This document shows, in pieces, positions 1 to 6,662 of a stretch of 29,333 nucleotides of DNA. The DNA lies in the NCBI GenBank assembly GCA_017620455.1, contig JAFZQK010000082.1, positions 1 through 29,333 of the forward strand. Direction: 5' to 3'. The translations under genes and the position numbers were made by a program. The notes under the pieces were generated by a model that was not told where the DNA came from, did not search any database, and saw nothing but the letters and a program-made list of their open reading frames with translations. The DNA is from Clostridia bacterium (GTDB lineage: Bacteria > Bacillota_A > Clostridia > Christensenellales > Aristaeellaceae). Position 1 is the stretch's first letter. Every line of letters starts with the position of its first letter.

Positions 1-903
1 CCAGTCGTGGCCCAGGGCCGGGATGGATTCCTGGGCTTTCAGGGTGGCCCCGCAGCGGGAGCATTTGCTCCCCTCGGTGAGCCCCGTTTCGGTGCAGGTG
101 GCGGCCTTGCCGGGGACGGCCTGGGGCGCGTGGCCCAGGGCCGGGATGGTCTCCTGGGCTTTCAGCACAGTTCCGCAGCGGGAGCATTTGCTCCCTTCGG
201 TGAGGCCGGTTTCGGTGCAGGTGGCCGCCTTGCCGGGGATGGCCTGCTCCGCGTGGCCCAGGGCCGGGATGGATTCGGTCTTTGTGGCGCCGCAGGGGCC
301 GCCGCTGGCTCCCTGGCGGGTGCAGGTGTAGGTTTTCACGCCCGGGGCGGTGCAGGTGGGCTGGGTGGTGACGGCGCCGCCGTCCCACTGGTGGCCCAGG
401 GCGGGGATGGATTCAGTCCTGGTGGCGCCGCAGGGCGCGCCGGACACGCTGATCCGCGTGCAGGTGTAGGTCCTCACGCCGTCGGAGGTGCAGGTGGGGT
501 CCGTGGTGACGGCGCCGCCGTCCCAGCTGTGGCCCAGGGCGGGGATGGGCTGGGTCTCCGATGCGTTCAGGCACACCGTGCAGTAATGGATCTGCTCCCC
601 GGCCTCGGTGCAGGTGGCAGTCTGGAGGATATCCCAGGTGTCGGGGAAGGTGTGCGGCCCCGGCTGGGAAATGGTCTCCCGGCACTTTTTCCCGCACTGG
701 GAGCAATAGTCCACTTCGATTTTTCCGTGCAGGCAGGTGGCGTCCTCGTAATGGTCCAGCCGCCAGTTGTGCTGGCCGCTTTGCACGGCCATGCAGAGGG
801 AATCGCGGGCGACATAGTCCTCCGCCTGCGCCGCCAGGGGCAGCGCCAACAGCAGCACCAGCGCCAGCGCCAGGGCGGTCAGGCATATCCGCAGCTTATT
901 CAT
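1..903 (-). CDS. Secreted Cys-rich tandem-repeat protein, partial (C-terminus outside window)
   Basis: The frame is open from the ATG at 903 to the left edge (301 codons, no stop), so the C-terminus is missing. A signal peptide is clear: basic start, long Leu/Ala core, and an A-Q-A/E-D cleavage site near residue 27. The exported part has Cys pairs (CSQCG, CTVC, CSRCG) and repeat units ending in the motif IPALGH. Two units of 46 residues (start WDGGAVTT, with CTC and PCGAT) are followed by at least two units of 41 residues (start VPGKAATCTETG, with CSRCG). Such repeats occur in surface or secreted proteins of gut Clostridia, but I know no defined function. The spaced CxxC pairs could bind zinc or form disulfides; this is inference. 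A GGGAGG ribosome site lies just upstream of the ATG, and the gene has its own promoter at 959-987. Confidence 0.8.
   Translation of the reverse strand, partial: MNKLRICLTALALALVLLLALPLAAQAEDYVARDSLCMAVQSGQHNWRLDHYEDATCLHGKIEVDYCSQCGKKCRETISQPGPHTFPDTWDILQTATCTEAGEQIHYCTVCLNASETQPIPALGHSWDGGAVTTDPTCTSDGVRTYTCTRISVSGAPCGATRTESIPALGHQWDGGAVTTQPTCTAPGVKTYTCTRQGASGGPCGATKTESIPALGHAEQAIPGKAATCTETGLTEGSKCSRCGTVLKAQETIPALGHAPQAVPGKAATCTETGLTEGSKCSRCGATLKAQESIPALGHDW
7..528 (-). repeat. In-frame tandem repeats, 123-bp then 138-bp period
   Basis: The word GTGGCCCAGGGC (plus strand) recurs at 7, 130, 253, 391 and 529. This gives two 123-bp units (41 codons) and two 138-bp units (46 codons). They code the IPALGH-ending repeats of the secreted protein. 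The 123-bp copies are nearly identical in DNA, which suggests recent duplication and possible copy-number variation. More copies may lie beyond the left edge. Confidence 0.85.
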
Positions 904-958
904 GGCAGATCCTCCCTTATGCAGATTGTATGGCGTGAAACGATATATTTTCAATTAT

Positions 959-987
959 ATTGTATCCAAAAAGCCGCCCCGCGTCAA
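959..987 (-). promoter_or_regulatory. Sigma-A-type promoter of the secreted repeat protein
   Basis: On the minus strand TTGACG (982-987) and TACAAT (959-964) are separated by exactly 17 bp. They lie about 55 bp upstream of the ATG at 903, in an AT-rich pocket of a GC-rich region. Confidence 0.75.
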
Positions 988-1043
988 GCAAGAATTGGGA
1001 AGCGGCTGCCCGTTTCCTGTTTTTTTCCGGTGGCAGACGCGCA

Positions 1044-1081
1044 CAAAAAAACGCCCCGGGAGAAGCCCCCCGGGCGTTTTT
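1044..1081 (-). terminator. Rho-independent terminator after ispE
   Basis: On the minus strand an AACGCCCGG-type stem, a short loop and the complementary arm run into a run of seven T. It begins at the ispE stop codon and closes the mutS2-RR-HK-ispE transcription unit. Confidence 0.8.
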
Positions 1082-1935
1082 CACCGCGCGCTTTCCAGCG
1101 CCGTTTCCGTCAGGATGCAGACTGCATACTGCTGCCGCAGAGCGTCGTACGCCCGGGCGGCGGCTTCCATGCCGTCGAACGCCCCGAACACCACCGAGCC
1201 GCTGCCCGTCATCTGGCTGAAGGCCGCGCCGTGGGCGTACAGGGCGTTTTTCGCCTGGGCGATCTGGGGCCGGAGGGGGATGGACGCGCCCTCCAGCACG
1301 TTCCCGGCGCAATCCCGCAGGGCGGATAAATCCCCTTCCGCCAAGGCCCGCGCCGCTTTCTCCGTGTCCGGCGGCGCGATATCCGGGGAGGCATGGTACG
1401 CGGCGAACACCTCTTTGGTGGAGAGCGCCGCGCAGGGCTGGACGAGCACCAGGGGGAACGCCCGGCTTTCGATGGGGGTCAGCCTTTCCCCGATGCCCTG
1501 GGCCCGCCGGGGCGCGTCGTGCAGGCAGAAGGGCACGTCCGCCCCCAGGCCTTCCCCGATGCGGCACAGCGCGGCCAGATCCGCCCCCAGGCCCCACAGC
1601 GCGTTCAGGCCCTTCAGGGCCGCCGCCGCGTCCGCGCTGCCGCCGCCCAGGCCCGCGCCCATGGGGATGCGCTTTGTGAGGGCGATCCGCGCGCCCGACG
1701 ACACGCCGAATTCCTTCTGCAGCGCCCGGGCGGCCCGGAGGATCAGGTTATCCCCGCCCACGGACAGCCCCGGCGCGCCCTCGACGGTGAGGGAAAGGCC
1801 GTCCGCGGGCAGGATCGAAAGCGTGTCGTGCAGGGCGATGGGCTGCATCAGCATATCCAGCAGATGATAGCCGTCCGCCCGGCGGCCCACCACGTCCAGC
1901 GTCCAGTTGATTTTTCCCCGCGCCTGTATCTTCAT
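1081..1935 (-). CDS. ispE: 4-diphosphocytidyl-2-C-methyl-D-erythritol kinase
   Basis: A 284-residue GHMP-family kinase of the non-mevalonate (MEP) isoprenoid pathway. IspE phosphorylates the 2-hydroxyl of CDP-methylerythritol with ATP in the cytosol. The N-terminus shows the IspE signature KINWTLDVVGRRADGYH (residues 8-24). The ATP-binding glycine-rich motif GAGLGGGSADAAAAL lies near residues 93-107, and a C-terminal GHMP motif MTGSGSVVFGAF near 240. Length is normal. The ATG overlaps the stop of the upstream sensor kinase by 4 bp (ATGA), which suggests translational coupling. It is the last gene before a terminator. Nothing in the sequence suggests a functional link to the two-component system it is coupled to. 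Confidence 0.96.
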   Translation of the reverse strand: MKIQARGKINWTLDVVGRRADGYHLLDMLMQPIALHDTLSILPADGLSLTVEGAPGLSVGGDNLILRAARALQKEFGVSSGARIALTKRIPMGAGLGGGSADAAAALKGLNALWGLGADLAALCRIGEGLGADVPFCLHDAPRRAQGIGERLTPIESRAFPLVLVQPCAALSTKEVFAAYHASPDIAPPDTEKAARALAEGDLSALRDCAGNVLEGASIPLRPQIAQAKNALYAHGAAFSQMTGSGSVVFGAFDGMEAAARAYDALRQQYAVCILTETALESAR

Positions 1936-3470
1936 CCGTTCGCCTTTCCGCCGTCCGCCGGCTCGGGCGCGGCGTGCCGGATGCGCCGCCCGTCGCCCGG
2001 GCGCTTTTCTTCGCCGGCTTTTTCCAGGGTGATCTCAAATTCCGCGCCGCCTTTGGAACCGACCAGGCGGATGCTCTGGCCGTGGCGCTCCATGATGCGG
2101 TAGCAGATGGCCAGGCCCAATCCGGTGCCGTTGCCCACGGTGTGGGCCTTGTCCGCCTTGTAAAAGCGGTCGAACACGTGGGGAGCGTCCTCGTCGCTGA
2201 TGCCGATGCCGGTGTCCTTCACCCGGAAGGCCACGCAGCCGCCCCGGTCCTCGGCGGACAGGGTGATCGTGCCGCCCTCCGGGGTGAATTTCACGGCGTT
2301 GTCCAGCAGATTGATCAGGACCTGCTGGATCTGGTCCGCGTCCGCCCGGACGGTCAGGGCCTCTTCCGGGAAATCCGCCTCGATCTGCAGCTGCTTTTCG
2401 TCGATCTGGTTCATCCGGGAGATCAGCACCCGGCGGGCCAGCTCGCAGATATCGAAATCGGTGTAGGCCAGGCTGATTTCCTCGTTTTCCATGCGGGAAA
2501 GATTCAGCAGGCTGTTGATGAGCTTGGCCAGGCGGTGAGTCTCCTCCGACACCACCCGCAGGTAGGTTTCGTGCTCTTCTGGGGGGATGGTGCCGTCCAG
2601 CATGCCCTGGGCGAAGCCCTGGATGGAGGTGATGGGGGAGCGCAGCTCGTGGGACACGTTGGCCACGAAATCCCGCCGGGACTGCTCCAGGGTGGACAGC
2701 TGCTTTCCCATGCGGTTAAAGGACAGGGACAGATCCCGGATCTCCCGGCTGCCGCCCTCCGGGGCCTGGGCGGAAAAATCCCCCCGGGCCATGCGCCCCG
2801 CCGCCTGGGCCATGGCGGTGAGGGGCCGGGTCATCTGCCGGGCGGTCACAAACACGATGGCGGCGGCCAGGAGGAAGATCACCAGCGCCGCCAGCACGAT
2901 CTGCCACAGCAGTCCCTGATAGGCGGCGTGCACCGTCTGGGCGGCGGTCTGAATGAGGACGAAGCCCCCCACCGTCATCTGCCCGGCGGCGTCCGTATCC
3001 CCCCAGGGCACCAGCACGGTGAACAAGGGGCCGGAGGCGCTCACGCGCTGCTTGACCACCTCTTCTCCCTGCAGGGCCTGGTCCATGTATACGCTGATCT
3101 CTTCCTTGGAGGGGACGGAGCCGATGCTTTTGTCGTTCAGGGTGGTTTCGCTGTAGTACAGATAGATTTTCCCGTAGCGGTCCACCAGCATGATATAGGC
3201 GTTGTATTCCTCGTAGATCTTCTGGCTTTTCCAGCGCATGTAGCTCTCCGTCACGGTATTGCGCTCCAGGGTCTGCACGATGGGGCCGTATTCCCGGCGG
3301 CTGGCCAGGTACGCCATTTCCCGGGCCTGGGTCTTGAGGGCGTCCATGCGGTTTTCGACGGTGCTGTTGCGCAGGTTCACGAAGGAGATCACGGAAACGA
3401 CGATCACGCAGATCAGCATGACCCCCAGGAACACGATCAGCAGCCGGGAAAAAAGACTGAGACGGCGCAT
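1932..3470 (-). CDS. Membrane sensor histidine kinase (HAMP-HisKA-HATPase)
   Basis: A 512-residue two-component kinase. It has TM1 (about residues 9-31), an extracellular sensor region of about 155 residues (32-187) with a Cache/PAS-like stretch IMLVDRYGKIYLYY, TM2 (188-209), HAMP (about 210-262) and the H-box FVANVSHELRSPITS with phosphoacceptor His274. The HATPase domain has the N-box LINLLDNAVKFT, G1 DTGIGIS, F-box FDRFYKAD and G2 GTGLGLAI. Layout and H-box are typical of the PhoR/ResE/WalK group paired with OmpR-type regulators. It starts 3 bp after the response-regulator stop and overlaps ispE by 4 bp. The signal sensed cannot be read from the sequence. All catalytic boxes are intact. 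Confidence 0.93.
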   Translation of the reverse strand: MRRLSLFSRLLIVFLGVMLICVIVVSVISFVNLRNSTVENRMDALKTQAREMAYLASRREYGPIVQTLERNTVTESYMRWKSQKIYEEYNAYIMLVDRYGKIYLYYSETTLNDKSIGSVPSKEEISVYMDQALQGEEVVKQRVSASGPLFTVLVPWGDTDAAGQMTVGGFVLIQTAAQTVHAAYQGLLWQIVLAALVIFLLAAAIVFVTARQMTRPLTAMAQAAGRMARGDFSAQAPEGGSREIRDLSLSFNRMGKQLSTLEQSRRDFVANVSHELRSPITSIQGFAQGMLDGTIPPEEHETYLRVVSEETHRLAKLINSLLNLSRMENEEISLAYTDFDICELARRVLISRMNQIDEKQLQIEADFPEEALTVRADADQIQQVLINLLDNAVKFTPEGGTITLSAEDRGGCVAFRVKDTGIGISDEDAPHVFDRFYKADKAHTVGNGTGLGLAICYRIMERHGQSIRLVGSKGGAEFEITLEKAGEEKRPGDGRRIRHAAPEPADGGKANG

Positions 3471-3473
3471 GCC

Positions 3474-4163
3474 CTATTTCACCTCGAATTTATAGCCCAC
3501 GCCCCATACCGTGCGGATCTGCCAGCCCAGGCTTTCGCTGCCCTGCAGCTTCTCCCGCAGGCGCTTGATGTGCACGTCCACGGTGCGGCTGTCGCCGTAA
3601 AAATCAAAGCCCCACACCTGCTCCAGCAGCTGTTCCCGGGTGAACACCCGGTTCTGATGGGACGCCAGGAAATAGAGCACCTCCAGCTCCTTGGGCGGCA
3701 TTTCCAGCACCTTGCCCTGGAAGCGCACCTCGTATTTTTCCAGGCTGACGGTGAGCCCGGGGAAGGACAGGGCGGCCTTTTCCGGCTCGGAGGGCGCGCT
3801 GCGGCGCAGCACGGCCTTCACCCGGGCCGTCAGCTCCTTGCCCTCGAAGGGCTTGGTGATATAGTCGTCCGCCCCCATTTCCAGGCCCAGCACCTTATCG
3901 AAGGTTTCGTCCTTGGCGGAAAGCATGATGATGGGGATGGCGCTGATCTGCCGCACGGCGCGGCACACCTGCAGCCCGTCCATGCCGGGCAGCATGATGT
4001 CCAGCAGCATCAGGCTGGGCGGATTTTTCTGGAACGTCTCCAGGGCCGTATCGCCCCGGGTCTCCACGGTGACGGCGTAGCCCTCCTTTTCCAGATACAG
4101 CTTTGCCAGCTGGGCGATATTGGGATCGTCGTCCACGATCATGATGGTCTGCCTGTCGTTCAT
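3474..4163 (-). CDS. OmpR/PhoB-family response regulator
   Basis: A 229-residue DNA-binding regulator. The receiver domain (residues 1-120) has the acidic pocket D11-D13, the phosphoacceptor Asp55 in LLDIMLPGMDG, and the conserved Lys in DDYITKPF. The C-terminal winged helix (about 130-229) carries the family motif FTREQLLEQVWGFDFYGDSRTVDVHIKRLR (quoted here only as a family hallmark; key residues are the REQLL and RTVDVH blocks). An AGAGGTG ribosome site precedes the ATG. It sits directly before the histidine kinase, its evident partner. Its target genes are unknown. Confidence 0.94.
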   Translation of the reverse strand: MNDRQTIMIVDDDPNIAQLAKLYLEKEGYAVTVETRGDTALETFQKNPPSLMLLDIMLPGMDGLQVCRAVRQISAIPIIMLSAKDETFDKVLGLEMGADDYITKPFEGKELTARVKAVLRRSAPSEPEKAALSFPGLTVSLEKYEVRFQGKVLEMPPKELEVLYFLASHQNRVFTREQLLEQVWGFDFYGDSRTVDVHIKRLREKLQGSESLGWQIRTVWGVGYKFEVK

Positions 4164-4203
4164 AAAAACACCTCTAAGTCCTGTGCGGGATGGGGCGGCG
4201 CCG

Positions 4204-6561
4204 TTATTTCAGCTCCACCACGGTGACGCCTTCCTCGCCCTCGCCGTACTTGCCCCGGCGGAAGGATTTCACCTGGGGATAGGCCTTCAGATGCTTCTGG
4301 ATGCCCTCCCGCAGGATGCCCGTGCCCTTGCCGTGGACGATGGTGACCTCGTGATAGCCGGCCATCATCGCTTCGTCCAGGTATTGGTCCACCGCGTCCA
4401 GGGCCTCGTCCAGGGCCATGCCCCGCACGTCGCAGCGCAGGGACACGGTCCTGTCCATGCCGCCGGTCTGCACGGTGACGGAGGAAATCTTCTTCTGCGG
4501 CCTGGGCTGCTCCGTGAGCCTGAGCTGGCTTAAGTGCGCCTTCATTTTCATGATCCCCGCCTGCAGGAGCACTTCGCCCTTGGCGTCGGGCAGGGACAGC
4601 ACGGTGCCCTTTGTGTTCAGGTGGGTGATCTCCACCGTGTCGCCGATCTTCACGGTCTTGGGCGGCTCGGCCAGGGTGGCGGCGGGGGCCTTCAGGCCCT
4701 CGGCCAGGCTGTCGATGCCCTCCTCCAGGCGCTTCTTCAGGGCGTTGACCTCGTGATCCGGCGCGCCGCCGGATTTTTTCATTTTCTTCAGATCGTAGAG
4801 GATCTGCTCCGAATCCCGCCGGGCCTTTTCCAGGATGCGGCGGGCCTCCTCCTTGGCCTTGCGCGTGGACTGATCCTTTTTTTCCTCCATGTTCCGGTAC
4901 AGCTTTTCCGCTTCGTTGCGCAGCCGCACCGTTTCCGCCCGGGCTTCCTCGGCCAGCTCCCGTTCCTTTTCCGCCACCTGGCGGTGGTATTCGGCGTTGG
5001 CGATCACGTCCTCGAAGCGGATGGCGTCGTGGGAAAGCAGGTCCTTCGCCTGCCCGATCAGGTATTCCGGCAGCCCCAGGCGGCGGCTGATCTCAAAGGC
5101 GTTGGATTTGCCCGGCACGCCGATGGAGAGGCGGTAGGTGGGCCGCAGGGTGCTCACGTCGAATTCCACGCTGGCGTTCTCCACCCCCTTGGTGGACAGG
5201 GCGTAGGCCTTGAGCTCGCTGTAATGGGTGGTGGCGGCGGTGCGGGCGCCGATTTTAAGCAGCGCGTCCAGGATCACCTGGGCCAGGGCCGCGCCCTCGG
5301 TGGGGTCCGTGCCCGCGCCCAATTCGTCGAAAAGCACCAGATCCCGGGGGGTGACGCTGTTCATGATGGAGACGATGTTGGTCATGTGGGAGGAGAAGGT
5401 GGAGAGGGACTGCTCGATGCTCTGCTCGTCGCCGATATCGGCGTACACCTCCTCGAAGGTGCTGATCTCCGTGCCGGTGACGCCGGGAATGTGCAGCCCG
5501 CTCTGGGCCATCAGCGTCATGAGCCCCAAGGTCTTGAGGGTGACGGTCTTGCCGCCGGTGTTGGGCCCGGTGATGATGAGGGAGGTGAAATCCCGCCCCA
5601 GCCACAGCGAACAGGGAACCACCTGATCCCGGGGGATCAGGGGATGGCGCACCCGGACCAGATTGATGACGCCGTCCTGGTTCATTTTGGGGCGCACGCA
5701 CTCCATTTCCCGGCTCATTTTGCCCTTGGCGAACACGAAATCCAGGTGAGCGAGGATCGCGGTGTTCTGGGAGATCAATCCGGCGGAATCCCCCACCTGG
5801 GAGGACAGGGCGGCCAGGATGCGGTCGATCTCGTCCCGCTCCTTCATGCTCCATTCCTTGAGCTCGTTGCCCATTTCCACCACGGCCAGGGGCTCGATGA
5901 ACAGGGTGGCCCCGGTGGAGGACTGATCGTGCACCAATCCGGGCACGTTGGAGCGGTATTCCTGCTTCACGGGCAGCACGTAGCGCCCGCCCCGCACCGT
6001 GACGATGGGCTCCATCAGGTATTTGGCGTAGGCCGCGCCGTGGGCCATGGCGTTCAGCTTTTCCCGGATGCGGTCGTTCACCTGGCGGATGTGGCGGCGG
6101 ATATCCGCCAGGGCGGGGGAGGCCTGATCGGCGATCTCCTCCTCGCTGAGGATGGCGGTGCTGATATCCTCCTCCAGGGTGCGCAGGGGCTGCAGCCGGG
6201 AGGCCGCGGCGGTGATCAGCGGGGTGTTTTCCCGGTCCGTCACCAGGGCGGAGCGGGCGGCCCGGGCGGCGCGCAGCCCTTCCGCCACGGTGAGGAGCGC
6301 CTTGGGGGAAAGGGTGCTGCCCTTTTCCGCCAGGGACAGGTATTCCCCCACGTCCGAAAAGCCGATCAGGGGACAGCCGCCCAGGTACGTCAGCGTGACG
6401 ACGGCTTCTTCGGTTTCATCCAGGGCGCGATCCACTTCGGACAGGGCCGTGAGAGGCGTCAGGGTCCTGCACAATTCCTTTCCGGGATCGGACAGGGCGT
6501 AGGACGCCAGCATCTCCCGGATCTTCACAAATTCCAGCACCCGCAGCGCGCGTTCGTTCAT
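4204..6561 (-). CDS. mutS2: MutS2 family endonuclease / ribosome-rescue ATPase
   Basis: From the ATG at 6561 the protein is 785 residues, the usual MutS2 length. Upstream in-frame starts at 6609 and 6567 are possible, but GGAGG at 6569-6573 sits 7 bp before 6561, and the family N-terminus (ALRVLEFVKIREML) fits that start. Seen in order: MutS core and lever helices, Walker A GPNTGGKTVTLKTLGL, Walker B LVLFDELGAGTDP, a long charged coiled coil, a KOW-like linker, and a C-terminal Smr domain with DVRGMALDEAL and HGKGTGILREGI. MutS2 proteins suppress recombination and in Bacillus act on collided ribosomes; the Smr domain is the nuclease part. It lies downstream of zapA and the U32 gene, an order common in Clostridia, and 40 bp before the response regulator. 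Confidence 0.95.
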   Translation of the reverse strand: MNERALRVLEFVKIREMLASYALSDPGKELCRTLTPLTALSEVDRALDETEEAVVTLTYLGGCPLIGFSDVGEYLSLAEKGSTLSPKALLTVAEGLRAARAARSALVTDRENTPLITAAASRLQPLRTLEEDISTAILSEEEIADQASPALADIRRHIRQVNDRIREKLNAMAHGAAYAKYLMEPIVTVRGGRYVLPVKQEYRSNVPGLVHDQSSTGATLFIEPLAVVEMGNELKEWSMKERDEIDRILAALSSQVGDSAGLISQNTAILAHLDFVFAKGKMSREMECVRPKMNQDGVINLVRVRHPLIPRDQVVPCSLWLGRDFTSLIITGPNTGGKTVTLKTLGLMTLMAQSGLHIPGVTGTEISTFEEVYADIGDEQSIEQSLSTFSSHMTNIVSIMNSVTPRDLVLFDELGAGTDPTEGAALAQVILDALLKIGARTAATTHYSELKAYALSTKGVENASVEFDVSTLRPTYRLSIGVPGKSNAFEISRRLGLPEYLIGQAKDLLSHDAIRFEDVIANAEYHRQVAEKERELAEEARAETVRLRNEAEKLYRNMEEKKDQSTRKAKEEARRILEKARRDSEQILYDLKKMKKSGGAPDHEVNALKKRLEEGIDSLAEGLKAPAATLAEPPKTVKIGDTVEITHLNTKGTVLSLPDAKGEVLLQAGIMKMKAHLSQLRLTEQPRPQKKISSVTVQTGGMDRTVSLRCDVRGMALDEALDAVDQYLDEAMMAGYHEVTIVHGKGTGILREGIQKHLKAYPQVKSFRRGKYGEGEEGVTVVELK

Positions 6562-6580
6562 GGTCATTCCTCCAGGCGTC

Positions 6581-6609
6581 AGTATAAATGGGCCGGCGTG
6601 CGGCGGCAA
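6581..6609 (-). promoter_or_regulatory. Probable promoter of mutS2
   Basis: On the minus strand TTGCCG (6604-6609) and TATACT (6581-6586) are spaced by 17 bp. Predicted initiation would be near 6574, right at the Shine-Dalgarno sequence, so the leader would be only about a dozen bases. Read-through from the U32 gene is also possible, since no terminator is visible in the 6562-6662 gap. Confidence 0.5.
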
Positions 6610-6662
6610 CCGTTCCGCCGCAGGATTTACGGATTGTTTACAGACGTTTCATAAATTGCCGC

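Noticed and set aside
7..528. CRISPR-like regular direct repeats
   Set aside because: The periods of 123 and 138 bp are whole codons inside an open secreted-protein frame, the repeats are conserved over their whole length and there are no unique spacers.
904..1043. Small gene or riboswitch between ispE and the repeat protein
   Set aside because: Only a promoter and the terminator are visible; no ribosome site with a frame and no extended pairing.
1974..6654. Two long plus-strand frames opposite the kinase/regulator and mutS2
   Set aside because: Antisense frames in GC-rich codon usage; no motifs, and the opposite strand has complete conserved families.
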